Below are positions 8,573 through 17,779 of a stretch of 52,254 nucleotides of DNA, piece by piece. Both the position numbers and the translations under genes were made by a program. Source of the DNA: Nitrospira sp. (GTDB lineage Bacteria; Nitrospirota; Nitrospiria; Nitrospirales; Nitrospiraceae); assembly GCA_029881435.1 (NCBI GenBank), contig JAOUMR010000016.1, positions 1-52,254 on the forward strand. The letters run 5' to 3'. The notes under the pieces were generated by a model, which saw only the letters and a program-made list of their open reading frames with translations, searched no databases and was not told the DNA's origin. Position 1 is the first letter of the stretch. Each line of letters opens with the position of its first letter.

Positions 8573-9241
8573 CTACACCGGCCACTGCTCTTCATTCCAC
8601 GCCATTTCCCAGAACATCCACTCGTACCGAGAGCTGATGATGAATGATTCTTCCATCCGCCGCAATTCCTCTTTTCCGGCGGTCTTGGCCCACTGATCGA
8701 CTTTCTTCCGCATCCATACTTGCACCTCGGCAAACTCCGGCGAGGCGTAGAGCATTAACCAGTCACGGTAGGGATGATTCTTAGGCGGCGGACCTTTTCG
8801 TAACAGATGCCGTCCGACGACGCAGTAGACCCAGGCGCAGGGGAGGGCCACCACAGTGATCTCTGCGGCTGTTCCCGAAGCGGCGACGGCCAGCATGTGC
8901 CTCGTATAGGCATAATTGGTTGGCGCCATGGGTACCGAGGTCATCTGCTTCGGTGTCAGATTCCAGCGTTTGCCGTAATTCTCATGGAGACTGCGTTCGA
9001 CCGTGATGGTTTCTTCGGCGAGTTTGGCGAAGCGAAGCGCACTATCGGAGTCCGGAGCCCTGAACGTGCCGGCGGCAAAGACACGAGAGAGATCGCCCAG
9101 GAAGCGTGCATCTTGCAGAATGTAATACTGGAACTTTTTTTCGGGCAACGTTCCGTCGCCGAGCGCGACGACAAAGGGATGGCTTAACTGAGCGTCCCAG
9201 ATTGAAACAGTGAGTTTTCGCAGATGGTTTGAAAACGACAT
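8573..9241 (-). CDS. tenA: TenA-family thiaminase II
   Basis: Predicted aminopyrimidine aminohydrolase (thiaminase II fold) that salvages degraded thiamine for the vitamin B1 pathway. The 222 residues form the all-helical TenA fold. The active-site cysteine is in ALPCAWVY, and the C-terminal FWEMAWNEEQW supplies the family glutamate region. I placed the start at the ATG at 9241, which gives the normal family length; an upstream in-frame start would add an atypical tail. It is the last gene of the minus-strand series pycA to tenA, 81 bases behind sthA. No TPP riboswitch was seen before it. Some TenA-like proteins in such settings have other substrates, so the exact reaction is inferred. Confidence 0.88.
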   Translation of the reverse strand: MSFSNHLRKLTVSIWDAQLSHPFVVALGDGTLPEKKFQYYILQDARFLGDLSRVFAAGTFRAPDSDSALRFAKLAEETITVERSLHENYGKRWNLTPKQMTSVPMAPTNYAYTRHMLAVAASGTAAEITVVALPCAWVYCVVGRHLLRKGPPPKNHPYRDWLMLYASPEFAEVQVWMRKKVDQWAKTAGKEELRRMEESFIISSRYEWMFWEMAWNEEQWPV

Positions 9242-9322
9242 AGGGCCCTTTCTCGAGACGCTCGGTTCCTCGGGAGCAACGTTCCGGTTATGAACAAGAA
9301 TAGTTTTGGCCAAGTCACGATA

Positions 9323-10726
9323 TCACCGGTATTGAGGCCAGGGTCTCGGTAAACGATTGATGCCGTCCAGTGCGGCGACTTTGTAACATTCTGCTAGTGT
9401 CGGATAGTTAAAGACCGTGTCGATGAAATAATCGACCTTTCCGTGAAAGGCCATGACCGCCTGACCGATGTGGATCAGCTCCGTGGCGCCCTCGCCGATG
9501 ACATGAACGCCGAGCACTTCATGTGTCCGCCTATGAAACAAGAGTTTGAGCATGCCGGTTTCGTCGCCCATCAGCAGCCCGCGGGCGATTTCTTTATAGC
9601 GGGCGATACCCACGGCATAGGGAACATCAGCTTGAGTGAGTTCTTCCTCGCTCGCTCCCACCATGGAAATTTGTGGAATGGAGTAAATGCCATAGGGCAA
9701 TAGCGAGTTGTCGATGCGATCCGGCTGGCCGAACGCATGGCAGGAGGCGTGGCGTCCTTGCTGCATTGCGGTCGAGGCAAGGGCCGGAAAGCCGATGACG
9801 TCGCCGGCTGCATAGATGTGCGGAACCGAGGTCTGGAAGTGTTCGTTCACACTCAGACGACCGCGATGGTCCGACTTCAATCCTGCCGCTTCCAGGTTGA
9901 GTGCCTTTGTTGCCCCGACCCGACCGATCGCGTACATGAGGGTGGATGCTTGGAGCGACTTGGCATGTCGCAAACGGACAGTAATCAAATTATCATCCCC
10001 CCTCTTGATCTCAAGTGCTTCTTCTTCGTGATACAGGATGACGCCGCTTTCTTTCAATTTGTGCTGGAGCATCTCGATGAGTTCGGCGTCGGCGAACTCT
10101 AACAGACGCGGACGTTTGTCGATGAGGGTCGTAGGAATTCCCAGTGCGGCGAGGATGGAGGCGTACTCTGTGCCGATGACTCCACCTCCGACGATGACGA
10201 TGGAGGTGGGAAGGTGTTTCAGCGTCAGGAGTCCGTCTGAATCAATGATGGAGATGTCGTTGAATGGAATATTGGATGGGCGGCTTGGTTCTGTGCCGAC
10301 GGCAATGACAATGAAATCTGCCGCATGTTCGATCAGGTCGCTCCGGTGTTGAATGCGGAGGCGGTGTGCATCGAGGAAACTGGCTGTTCCGGAAATCATA
10401 TCGATCCGGTTCCTGGCCATCTGATCGTGCACGATCTTGATCTCGTTCTTGATGACATAGTTGGCGTGGAGCGAGAGTTCTTCGATTGTGATCGTTTCCT
10501 TGAGTCTATGTGGGGCGCCGTAGATGCTGCGTTGTGGAATGCCGGAAAAATAGAGCACGGCTTCCCGAAGGGCCTTACTTGGAATCGTGCCCGTATTGAT
10601 GCAGACGCCTCCAACGACCTCCTTCTGCTCGATCACGCCCACCTTCTTGCCGAGTTTGGCCGCCTGGACCGCGGCCTTTTGCCCGGCTGGTCCTGAACCG
10701 ATGACAAGTAGATCGTAATGGGCCAT
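9323..10726 (-). CDS. sthA: soluble pyridine nucleotide transhydrogenase (SthA type)
   Basis: FAD enzyme that exchanges reducing equivalents between NADPH and NADH in the cytoplasm. The 467 residues open with the FAD Rossmann motif VIGSGPAGQKAA, have the NAD(P) fold VIVGGGVIGTEYAS, and end in a pyridine-nucleotide-disulfide dimerisation domain. The active-site segment GGVCINTGTIPSKALREAV carries only one of the two cysteines needed for disulfide chemistry. This distinguishes SthA from lipoamide dehydrogenase. The start at 10726 (MAHYDLLVIG) has a GGAAG site. It is followed by tenA and preceded by tpx on the same strand. A second, very similar copy starts at 51269. Confidence 0.9.
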   Translation of the reverse strand: MAHYDLLVIGSGPAGQKAAVQAAKLGKKVGVIEQKEVVGGVCINTGTIPSKALREAVLYFSGIPQRSIYGAPHRLKETITIEELSLHANYVIKNEIKIVHDQMARNRIDMISGTASFLDAHRLRIQHRSDLIEHAADFIVIAVGTEPSRPSNIPFNDISIIDSDGLLTLKHLPTSIVIVGGGVIGTEYASILAALGIPTTLIDKRPRLLEFADAELIEMLQHKLKESGVILYHEEEALEIKRGDDNLITVRLRHAKSLQASTLMYAIGRVGATKALNLEAAGLKSDHRGRLSVNEHFQTSVPHIYAAGDVIGFPALASTAMQQGRHASCHAFGQPDRIDNSLLPYGIYSIPQISMVGASEEELTQADVPYAVGIARYKEIARGLLMGDETGMLKLLFHRRTHEVLGVHVIGEGATELIHIGQAVMAFHGKVDYFIDTVFNYPTLAECYKVAALDGINRLPRPWPQYR

Positions 10727-10812
10727 AAGAGCTTCCGGAACGCTAAGGTGACGGTTGAGCCGAAAGAACGACGACCTGCTCTCCGTCACCTCAGTTCCAA
10801 CGTACCTTTCTC

Positions 10813-11478
10813 TTAGCTTTGGGTCACCAATCGGCGAGCGAACTGGAAGGCTTCTTCCATGTCCGGCAGTTGGGTGAGCTCAGGGGTGATCTGGAGATAG
10901 CGAATGGTGTTCATCGCATCCACGACCATGACGGCTCTGGTCAAAATGTGCGGACCTTCCAAGAAGAGGCCATGGGTTTTCCCAAAGTCACCGCCTCGAT
11001 AATCCGACAAAAAAGTCACGTTGGAGATCTTGGCTTCCTGGGCAAAACGTTTCTGAGCAAAGGGGGTATCGACACTGACCGTGATGAGTTCCACCATCTT
11101 ATCGAGGCCTTTGTTTTTCTCACTGAGAAGATGCGTTTGTTGTTCACAGACCGGCGTATCAAGAGAGGGGACGATATTGATGATGCGTACTTTTCCAGCG
11201 CCTTTCGTTTCTGCGATATTGACGAGCGATAAGTCGTTCTGTGCAACCTTGACGTCTCGTAGAATATCCCCAACCTTCACCCCATTGCCGCTCAACGGTA
11301 GTGGATTGCCTTTGAACAGGACCGTGTTGCCTTCTCCAGCGGTTGCACTCCCGTCCGCTACCGGCATGTTCTTGTACGAGAAGGCCTGTCCGGATGATCC
11401 GGTCGTTGTCTGGCATCCCATGAGGCCAAGTACAAGGCACAGCGCTGTGCCGATGAACCCATAATATCGTGTCCGCAT
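10813..11478 (-). CDS. tpx: lipid-anchored thiol peroxidase lacking the resolving cysteine
   Basis: Peroxiredoxin of the Tpx group, which reduces peroxides through a reactive cysteine. The peroxidatic Cys111 lies in PSLDTPVCEQQT. The usual resolving cysteine, found in the FAQ-RFC context in E. coli Tpx, is replaced by alanine (FAQKRFAQ, residue 146). No other cysteine remains in the mature protein except Cys22. The N-terminus is a lipoprotein signal with lipobox GLMGC at Cys22, so the enzyme sits on a membrane facing the periplasm rather than in the cytoplasm. About 50 extra residues separate the anchor from the Tpx core. The start at 11478 has an AAGGAG site. It lies between the hydrolase and sthA. 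Confidence 0.9.
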   Translation of the reverse strand: MRTRYYGFIGTALCLVLGLMGCQTTTGSSGQAFSYKNMPVADGSATAGEGNTVLFKGNPLPLSGNGVKVGDILRDVKVAQNDLSLVNIAETKGAGKVRIINIVPSLDTPVCEQQTHLLSEKNKGLDKMVELITVSVDTPFAQKRFAQEAKISNVTFLSDYRGGDFGKTHGLFLEGPHILTRAVMVVDAMNTIRYLQITPELTQLPDMEEAFQFARRLVTQS

Positions 11479-11540
11479 CGTATGCTCCTTTCTGCAGATA
11501 ATGAATGATCGATCATCGTTCATGGTGGTGCCGTTCAAAG

Positions 11541-12530
11541 TTACGATTGAATATACGCGATCAGCGATCGGTTCACCAGCTCTGGGCGTTCCCATTGGGG
11601 CATATGACCGGCATCGGGAATCCTGACGAACTGTGATCCGCGGATTCTGTGGTGAAGTTCTTCACCCACGGGCGTGGGGAACACTCGGTCATATTCACCC
11701 CAGATGACCATGGTTGGGTGCGTGATGGTGCTGAGGTGTGGGGCGAAATCGGTTTCCCATGAGGGGAGGGCGTTTTTCACGGCCATGAGAGGCTTGATGA
11801 TGCCGGGGCGTCGACGATTGCGGTTTGACCGATCCAAGACGGCGGGTGTGAGAAGGGTGTGGTCGTGAACGATTTCCTTGAGCACGGATTCGGTTGCCAC
11901 TCCACCGAACAATCGGTTGCCGAACGACACCAACCAGGATGGCGCGCGTGTTTCCAAGGCTTGCCTGAATAATCGGCTACTGAGCTTGGCCATGACCTGA
12001 GACGGTAAGCCGCTGATGAGCACGAGCTTATCGACGCGCGTGGGATGGACCATTGCCATGCCGATGGCCAATCCGGCGCCCATGGAATTACCGACAAGTG
12101 TCGCCTTCTCAATCTGAAGGGCATTCATGAATCCGATACAAAAGTCCAACATCTGGTCCGTGCGATAGTCGATGTCCGGCTTATCGGAGAGTCCTGAACC
12201 TGGCAAGTCCAGTGTCAGAACGCGGAAGTGTCTTGAAAGTGCATGTTGCTGATATTCCCATTGCCACATGGATCCACCAAAGCCGTGGATCAGAACGACA
12301 GGTGGACCGGTACCGACATCGAGATACGCGATGCGCTGGTCCTTGACCACCACGGTTTTAACCGGGATACGTTCGAACGCCTCAAAGTATGGGGGAGCCT
12401 CTGAGGACGATGCGCAAGCGGTCATAAGAAATAATAAGGACCCCAGGATGAACGGCACAAGATACCGGCGTCGGGAAGGGTGGGCGGCATGCGCTTCGTG
12501 TGGACTACTCAAGTTGGATGACCGTTTCAT
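11541..12530 (-). CDS. alpha/beta-hydrolase lipoprotein
   Basis: Membrane-anchored alpha/beta-fold hydrolase; the substrate is unknown, but esters are likely. The N-terminus has a basic stretch, a hydrophobic segment and the lipobox FLMTAC (Cys39). The oxyanion-hole motif IHGFGGSMWQW is followed by the nucleophile Ser149 in GNSMGAG, the acid Asp281 in WGEYDRV and His309 in DAGHMPQWERPE. The complete triad suggests an active enzyme. The first codons overlap the last 26 bases of pycB in another frame, so translation is probably coupled. The tpx gene follows after 62 bases. Both this protein and tpx carry lipid anchors, so they may work in the same envelope compartment. Confidence 0.87.
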   Translation of the reverse strand: MKRSSNLSSPHEAHAAHPSRRRYLVPFILGSLLFLMTACASSSEAPPYFEAFERIPVKTVVVKDQRIAYLDVGTGPPVVLIHGFGGSMWQWEYQQHALSRHFRVLTLDLPGSGLSDKPDIDYRTDQMLDFCIGFMNALQIEKATLVGNSMGAGLAIGMAMVHPTRVDKLVLISGLPSQVMAKLSSRLFRQALETRAPSWLVSFGNRLFGGVATESVLKEIVHDHTLLTPAVLDRSNRNRRRPGIIKPLMAVKNALPSWETDFAPHLSTITHPTMVIWGEYDRVFPTPVGEELHHRIRGSQFVRIPDAGHMPQWERPELVNRSLIAYIQS

Positions 12531-14460
12531 CCGTCTTCACATTGTCTCCCTCGCTCGCCAGGATCGTCGCGACTTTCCCATCGATGGGCGCCGGGACCTG
12601 GCTTTCCATCTTCATGGCCTCAATGATCAACAGCGGGTCGCCGGCTTGTACCTGGTTGCCGATTGCAGTCAGGATCTTCACGACACGGCCCGGCATGGGC
12701 GGGGCGACGTCACCCGGTTTTGAAGGCTTCGGTCGTTTGAGTGTTGCGTTCGTGCCTGCTTGGGGAACTTCAGGAACACCGGCGAGGATTTCCCGAATGG
12801 GCTCAAGGGAAACCTCCTGAAGCTTGTCGTTCACTCTGATATAGTAGGGTTTGCGCCCATCAGTCTGGCGGCCTGATCCCGAAACCTTCACGTGGTAGGT
12901 TTCACCGTGAACGGTGATGTTGAACTCGACAGGGGCAAGATGGAGCTCGCCGGCTACGGCTGGACCCTTGGCTAATGTGGCTTCGAGGGGTTCAGGGACG
13001 AGATCACCTTTTTCTCGCGCCTCAAAAAAATCTCGAGCAATCGCAGGGAATAAGACGAACGAGAGCTGATCCTCCAGGCTATCGGCCGAAGGAGGCAAAT
13101 TTTTGGCGAGCGTATCGAGCTCTGGTTCAAGCTGGTCGGCCGGCCTGGTTTTGATCGGTTCCTCGTCTCCGATCGCACGCGCCATGATATCTCGAGCGAG
13201 CGGCCCCGGGGCTCTGCCATAGAGCCCGAGAAAGTAATTCTTTGTTTCGTTGGTGATGACCTTGTATCGTTCTCCGGTCAAGACGTTGAGGGTGGCTTGG
13301 GTTCCAACGATTTGGCTGGTCGGGGTAACCAGGGGTGGATAGCCCATGTCTTTCCTGACGCGCGGGACTTCATCAAGCACTTCCCTCATTCGGTCCAGAG
13401 CATTCTGTTCCGTCAACTGCGCGGCGAGGTTCGAGAGCATTCCACCGGGGATCTGCGAGGTGAGGATCTCGGCATCCACACCGGTGAAGTCGCTCTCGAA
13501 TTGACGATACTTCCGTCGGACTTCCCGGAAATGCTCGGTAATCGGCAAGAACGACGCCAGATCCAATCCTGTATCGTATGGTGTGTTTTGTAGGGAGGCC
13601 ACCAGCGTTTCGGTGGCGGGATGGGAGGTTCCTCCGGCCAATGGGGACATGGCGGTATCCAGCATGTCGAGCCCTCCGAGAATCGCCATGAGCGACGACA
13701 TAGAGGCCATCCCAGATGTGTAATGTGAATGAAGATGGATCGGAACGTTCACGGCGGCCTTCAAACGCTTGACGAGATGGTAGGCATCGAGCGGTGCGAG
13801 CAATCCAGCCATGTCTTTGATACACAGGGTATCCGTGCCCAGATCCTCGAGCTTCCTCGCCATGTCGACGTACCGGTCGATATTGTGGACGGGGCTGATG
13901 GTGTAACTGATGGCGGCCTCAGCGTGTTTGCCGCATGCTTTAACTTCCCGGACGGCTCGGTCGAGGTTGCGGACATCGTTGAGCGCGTCGAAAATTCTGA
14001 AGACATCGATGCCGTTTGTGGCGGAACGCTCGATGAATCGCTCAAGGACATCGTCGGCGTAGTGGCGATACCCCACGAGGTTTTGACCTCGTAAGAGCAT
14101 TTGGAGTTTGGTGTTGGGCATGGCTGCCCGCAGTGCGCGGAGCCGTTCCCAGGGGTCTTCTTTCAGGAAGCGTAAGCAGGTATCGAAGGTGGCGCCGCCC
14201 CAGACCTCCAGTGACCAGTAACCCACGGCGTCGAGCTTTTGCGCGATGGGCAGCATGTCCTCGGTGCGCATGCGTGTGGCCAGCAACGATTGGTGGCCAT
14301 CCCGCAGGGCGACGTCAGTGATCAGGACCGGCTTGCCGGCAGCTGGCTGGATTGCCAATTCACTGGATGGTGGTTTGACGTACTTCGAAGTCTTAATGGC
14401 CGTAGCTGAGTGCCGTGTCTTTTTGGTCAGTTTTTTTGTCGTCGATCGTCTTTTTGCCAT
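12505..14460 (-). CDS. pycB: pyruvate carboxylase subunit B (carboxyltransferase plus biotin carrier)
   Basis: Transfers CO2 from carboxybiotin to a 2-oxo acid, making oxaloacetate from pyruvate if it is pyruvate carboxylase. The 651 residues contain a lysine-rich N-terminal tail, a carboxyltransferase TIM barrel starting near residue 45 (DVALRDGHQSLLATRMR), a conserved PYC/OADA domain, a proline-rich linker and a C-terminal biotinyl domain with Lys617 in EAMKMES. With pycA upstream (45-base gap) it forms the two-subunit type. The same architecture is used by 2-oxoglutarate carboxylase in reductive-TCA bacteria and by oxaloacetate decarboxylase alpha subunits. The biotin carboxylase partner argues against the decarboxylase, but sequence alone does not separate the first two. 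Confidence 0.9.
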   Translation of the reverse strand: MAKRRSTTKKLTKKTRHSATAIKTSKYVKPPSSELAIQPAAGKPVLITDVALRDGHQSLLATRMRTEDMLPIAQKLDAVGYWSLEVWGGATFDTCLRFLKEDPWERLRALRAAMPNTKLQMLLRGQNLVGYRHYADDVLERFIERSATNGIDVFRIFDALNDVRNLDRAVREVKACGKHAEAAISYTISPVHNIDRYVDMARKLEDLGTDTLCIKDMAGLLAPLDAYHLVKRLKAAVNVPIHLHSHYTSGMASMSSLMAILGGLDMLDTAMSPLAGGTSHPATETLVASLQNTPYDTGLDLASFLPITEHFREVRRKYRQFESDFTGVDAEILTSQIPGGMLSNLAAQLTEQNALDRMREVLDEVPRVRKDMGYPPLVTPTSQIVGTQATLNVLTGERYKVITNETKNYFLGLYGRAPGPLARDIMARAIGDEEPIKTRPADQLEPELDTLAKNLPPSADSLEDQLSFVLFPAIARDFFEAREKGDLVPEPLEATLAKGPAVAGELHLAPVEFNITVHGETYHVKVSGSGRQTDGRKPYYIRVNDKLQEVSLEPIREILAGVPEVPQAGTNATLKRPKPSKPGDVAPPMPGRVVKILTAIGNQVQAGDPLLIIEAMKMESQVPAPIDGKVATILASEGDNVKTDETVIQLE

Positions 14461-14505
14461 GAGGGTTCGTCTATCCTTGTGGAGGTCGATACGAGGCCAG
14501 CTTGA

Positions 14506-15924
14506 TTACAGCCCCTCATAGGCGGCGATGGCAGCCGATAGGGCGAGGACCAGGTCCTCCGGTTGATCGACTTCGTCGTAGTTCAAGAGTTCAGGATGTG
14601 TCTCGATATAAGAGGTATCGAATCGTCCTGCAATAAAGTCCGGTTCCTGCATGATGGCTTCCATGTAGGGGATCGTGGTTTTCACCCCACGGAGCATGTA
14701 CTCTTCGAGTGAACGTCGCATGCGGCTGACGGTTTCTTCCCAGGTGCTGCCACGAACCGTCAACTTCGCCAACAGAGCGTCGTAATAGGGTGGAATCACA
14801 TAATCACGATAGACCGCGCCGTCGATTCGAACACCGATACCACCTGGAGACAGGTACGCGGTTACGGTGCCGGTGCATGGGACGAAATTGTTTTTTGGGT
14901 CTTCTGCGTTGATTCGGCATTGAATCGCATGACCTTGGAGCCGCACGTCCGTTTGCCGAAAGTCGAGGGGAAGTCCCGCGGCGATCGAGATCTGATGTCG
15001 GACGATATCGACCAAGGTAATTTGTTCCGTCACCGTATGCTCGACCTGAAGGCGTGGGTTCATCTCGATGAAGTAGAACTTGCTGTCTTGATCAAGCAGA
15101 AACTCCACGGTTCCTGCGTTGTCATAATTCACTGCTCGCGCGATGGCGATGGCGGCGTTGCCCATCTCCTCCCGGAGCTCCTGCGTTAGCACCAATGACG
15201 GAGCGATCTCGATCAGCTTCTGGTGCCGGCGCTGGATCGAACAGTCACGTTCTCCAAGATGGACGATCGTGCCGTACCGATCTCCCAGTATCTGGAACTC
15301 AATGTGATGCGGTCGCTCGATATATTTCTCGATGAACACGCTGCCATCGCCAAACGCGGACTCGGCTTCCCGGGCTGCGACTTCCATATTTTCACGCAGC
15401 TCATCATCAGTGCGACAGACGCGGAGTCCGCGTCCTCCTCCGCCGGCACTGGCCTTGATGATGACAGGGTACCCAGCCTCTTTGGAGAAGGCCAACGCTT
15501 GCTTGACTGTGCCCACTCCACCCTTGGTTCCTGGCACGATCGGTACGCCGATGCGTTCGGCCAGTTCTCGCGCATTCACCTTGCTACCCATGAGTGTGAT
15601 CGCCTTCGGCGAAGGACCAATGAAGGTGATACCGGACGATTGACATAGCTCGGCAAACTCCGCATTTTCAGAGAGGAAACCGTAGCCGGGATGAATGGCA
15701 TCGGCCCCGATCTGGAGCGCGAGATTGACGATCTGTGGCCCGTCGAGGAAGCCTTTGACCGGTCCGGGACCGACGACATGAGCCTCATCGGCTTTCTTGA
15801 CATAGATCCCGGTTGAGTCGGCTTCTGAGTGGATCGCGGCGGTCGCGATTTTCAGCTCGCGGCAGGCGCGGATGATCCGCATGGCAATTTCACCGCGATT
15901 AGCTACTAAGATTTTCTTGAACAT
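14506..15924 (-). CDS. pycA: biotin carboxylase subunit (pyruvate carboxylase subunit A)
   Basis: ATP-dependent carboxylation of the biotin carried by the partner subunit. The 472 residues have the standard ATP-grasp layout: N-terminal KKILVANRGEIAMRIIRAC, the glycine-rich ATP loop ASAGGGGRGLRVC, and the catalytic EMNPRLQVEHTVTE. Length matches AccC/PycA stand-alone subunits. It is the first gene of the minus-strand series; pycB begins 45 bases after its stop. An AccC role in fatty-acid synthesis would usually go with accB, which is absent here, so service to pycB is favoured. Confidence 0.92.
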   Translation of the reverse strand: MFKKILVANRGEIAMRIIRACRELKIATAAIHSEADSTGIYVKKADEAHVVGPGPVKGFLDGPQIVNLALQIGADAIHPGYGFLSENAEFAELCQSSGITFIGPSPKAITLMGSKVNARELAERIGVPIVPGTKGGVGTVKQALAFSKEAGYPVIIKASAGGGGRGLRVCRTDDELRENMEVAAREAESAFGDGSVFIEKYIERPHHIEFQILGDRYGTIVHLGERDCSIQRRHQKLIEIAPSLVLTQELREEMGNAAIAIARAVNYDNAGTVEFLLDQDSKFYFIEMNPRLQVEHTVTEQITLVDIVRHQISIAAGLPLDFRQTDVRLQGHAIQCRINAEDPKNNFVPCTGTVTAYLSPGGIGVRIDGAVYRDYVIPPYYDALLAKLTVRGSTWEETVSRMRRSLEEYMLRGVKTTIPYMEAIMQEPDFIAGRFDTSYIETHPELLNYDEVDQPEDLVLALSAAIAAYEGL

Positions 15925-16170
15925 GTGCGGAGTCTGCGCGCTCTCGTGTGGATAGGGAGTGGACTCAGAAAAACGAACCCGTAAGCTAGCATAGGATCAG
16001 GAGGTCTGTCGAGGGAGAAGCGCTGCGGATTCAGTAAATTGATCGTGGAATCGGAGGGTTACTCTAGTTTAGGTGTCAAAGATTTGGGTCGCCACCACCG
16101 TCTATGGTATGTAAAATGCCTCGGGTGTTTCGGTGTGAGAACGTCTTCCTTTAGCAAGAGGTCTTTTCCG

Positions 16171-17271
16171 ATGACTAGGATAATTTCCTTTTCCGCTCGG
16201 CAGCCGTTCAGAGATATGCAGGAAGGGCATGCCCGTGTCGTGGGAGCGAGTCGCCAGACAAGAACATGTCGGTGGGTGACACGGAGCGCAATCCACTTCC
16301 TGAGTATGTGCCTGTCGGCAGGACTGGTAGGAGTTTTCCATACTCCCGCTTGGAGTGAAAGCCCCGCTCCCTCCGTTCATTGGGGGAGCATGGCCTTTCC
16401 GGATCAGTATTCGACAGTGACGGGAGGGTTGACCCTCAATCGGTTTACCCCGTTCGATGGATTGGGGAACAAGTATGATTCCACAGTTGGGAATACGCTC
16501 GGCTTTAACTTGATCACGTTTAGTTGGACGCAGCATTGGCATGGAACCTGGGAGGGCTGGAGCACCAATCTCACAGCGGGCATTAGTCCCACCGCTGACG
16601 AGCCCACGCAGTATTTTCAGAACAAGGTCGTCCATCAACTTCGTCAGCTGCCAACGGTTCCGACCGTGGACCCTCGGAAGGAGACCGATGTGATGATCGA
16701 CGGCTCTCTGACCAGGTGGTTCCCCTTGTTTCGTCCCAAAGTCATCTTTATGGGCGCCGGATTTTCCGTCGGCACGATCTATCAGCAAGGGTTTCTTCGA
16801 GGCGGTGTGCGGCGGCTGCCGATCACGCCAACGCTCTATTCAGGAAGCTGGGGAGACGTAAGTGCACGAGCGTCCGTCCTTGGACGCATCAGTTATCAGG
16901 ATAACGGATCCACCATTCACGACGTGAGACAGACGGCGGGGCTGGTGCAGCCCGCGATCGCCTTTGGCCAGTATGTGACGACCGAGACGGGCGAAACGAT
17001 TCCGACGTGGGAAATCGAGTTTGCCCTCATGTGGGACTCCGGGATCTTCGTCAATACGACGGGGCAAAGCCAGAAGCAGTTTGCTTGGTCGTTAGCAGCC
17101 TCTGCCGGACCGGTTCGATTTGAAACCTGGAACGATAGTATGGGACATATCTCGGAGCGAGACTACGGTCCGTCATATGGCGTGGCGCTGACCGTCGATG
17201 TCCTGCGAGCGTGGAACATCATGCAAGGGTTCCGATCGAAACCGACTCCTGAACAGCCGGCATCGTCGTAG
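16171..17271 (+). CDS. predicted outer-membrane beta-barrel protein
   Basis: Unrecognised envelope protein. After a basic N-region a hydrophobic segment (AIHFLSMCLSAGLVGVF) ends near HTPAWSES, consistent with a signal peptide. The remainder alternates short amphipathic strands rich in Trp, Tyr, Gly and Thr, such as LGFNLITFSWTQHWHGTW and AWSLAASAGPVRFETW, as in a beta barrel. The start is uncertain: the ATG at 16171 has an AGAGG site ten bases ahead, but the reading frame is open further upstream and the signal peptide could begin later. It lies divergent from pycA. A short hairpin follows the stop. LpxR-like deacylase was considered, but I cannot see its catalytic residues. Confidence 0.6.
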   Translation: MTRIISFSARQPFRDMQEGHARVVGASRQTRTCRWVTRSAIHFLSMCLSAGLVGVFHTPAWSESPAPSVHWGSMAFPDQYSTVTGGLTLNRFTPFDGLGNKYDSTVGNTLGFNLITFSWTQHWHGTWEGWSTNLTAGISPTADEPTQYFQNKVVHQLRQLPTVPTVDPRKETDVMIDGSLTRWFPLFRPKVIFMGAGFSVGTIYQQGFLRGGVRRLPITPTLYSGSWGDVSARASVLGRISYQDNGSTIHDVRQTAGLVQPAIAFGQYVTTETGETIPTWEIEFALMWDSGIFVNTTGQSQKQFAWSLAASAGPVRFETWNDSMGHISERDYGPSYGVALTVDVLRAWNIMQGFRSKPTPEQPASS

Positions 17272-17277
17272 AATTCA

Positions 17278-17303
17278 TCACGGCGAATTGTGCTGCGCCG
17301 TGA
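17278..17303 (+). terminator. hairpin after the beta-barrel gene
   Basis: Eight-bp stem TCACGGCG/CGCCGTGA with a ten-base loop, starting seven bases after the stop codon. There is no T-run, so it may be a weak terminator or a 3'-end stabiliser. Confidence 0.35.
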
Positions 17304-17536
17304 GGTCATATGTGATGAACCCTCTGGCTTTTACGACCGCCACCCGTTCCTCTTAGGTACGCCCTTCCTCGGAGTGAGGAGCGTAGACTGAATTTTGGAT
17401 CGTATGCACCGTAGTGACGAGATGCTGCCCAGTAGGATTCCTAGTTGTTTGCGGTGCATCATTATGTGTTATGGTCGAACCCATTCAATCAATCATGCGT
17501 AGACGTGTACGTGGAGCGCATACGAAGGAGTACCGT

Positions 17537-17779
17537 ATGATCACAGGCAAGAGCCAGCTCGTCCAGTATACGTGGGCGGCGATAGCGCTCGTCCTCGTTT
17601 TCAGTGCGCTCTCGATGATCTGGCCTGGCATCATCGCCGTATCTCTTGGTGTCCTCCTCCTACTCCAATCGGTCAACGCCAATCAGGAACTTGCGTTACT
17701 GTCGTGCGGCGAGGTCGGTCATTTGCCAATCGTCTTTTCCTCTCTTCGGCGATCCGGTCTTCCGGCTATTTTCTCCTAA
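17537..17779 (+). CDS. small membrane protein (80 aa)
   Basis: The start at 17537 has an AAGGAG site six bases ahead, which favours it over longer in-frame starts. The product MITGKSQLVQYTWAAIALV continues into a strongly hydrophobic stretch up to about residue 45 (two closely spaced helices split by MIWPG), then a short polar tail with a single Cys. I do not recognise it. No neighbour shares its operon: the flanking spacers are about 265 and 318 bases. The ribosome site and membrane pattern support expression. Confidence 0.55.
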   Translation: MITGKSQLVQYTWAAIALVLVFSALSMIWPGIIAVSLGVLLLLQSVNANQELALLSCGEVGHLPIVFSSLRRSGLPAIFS

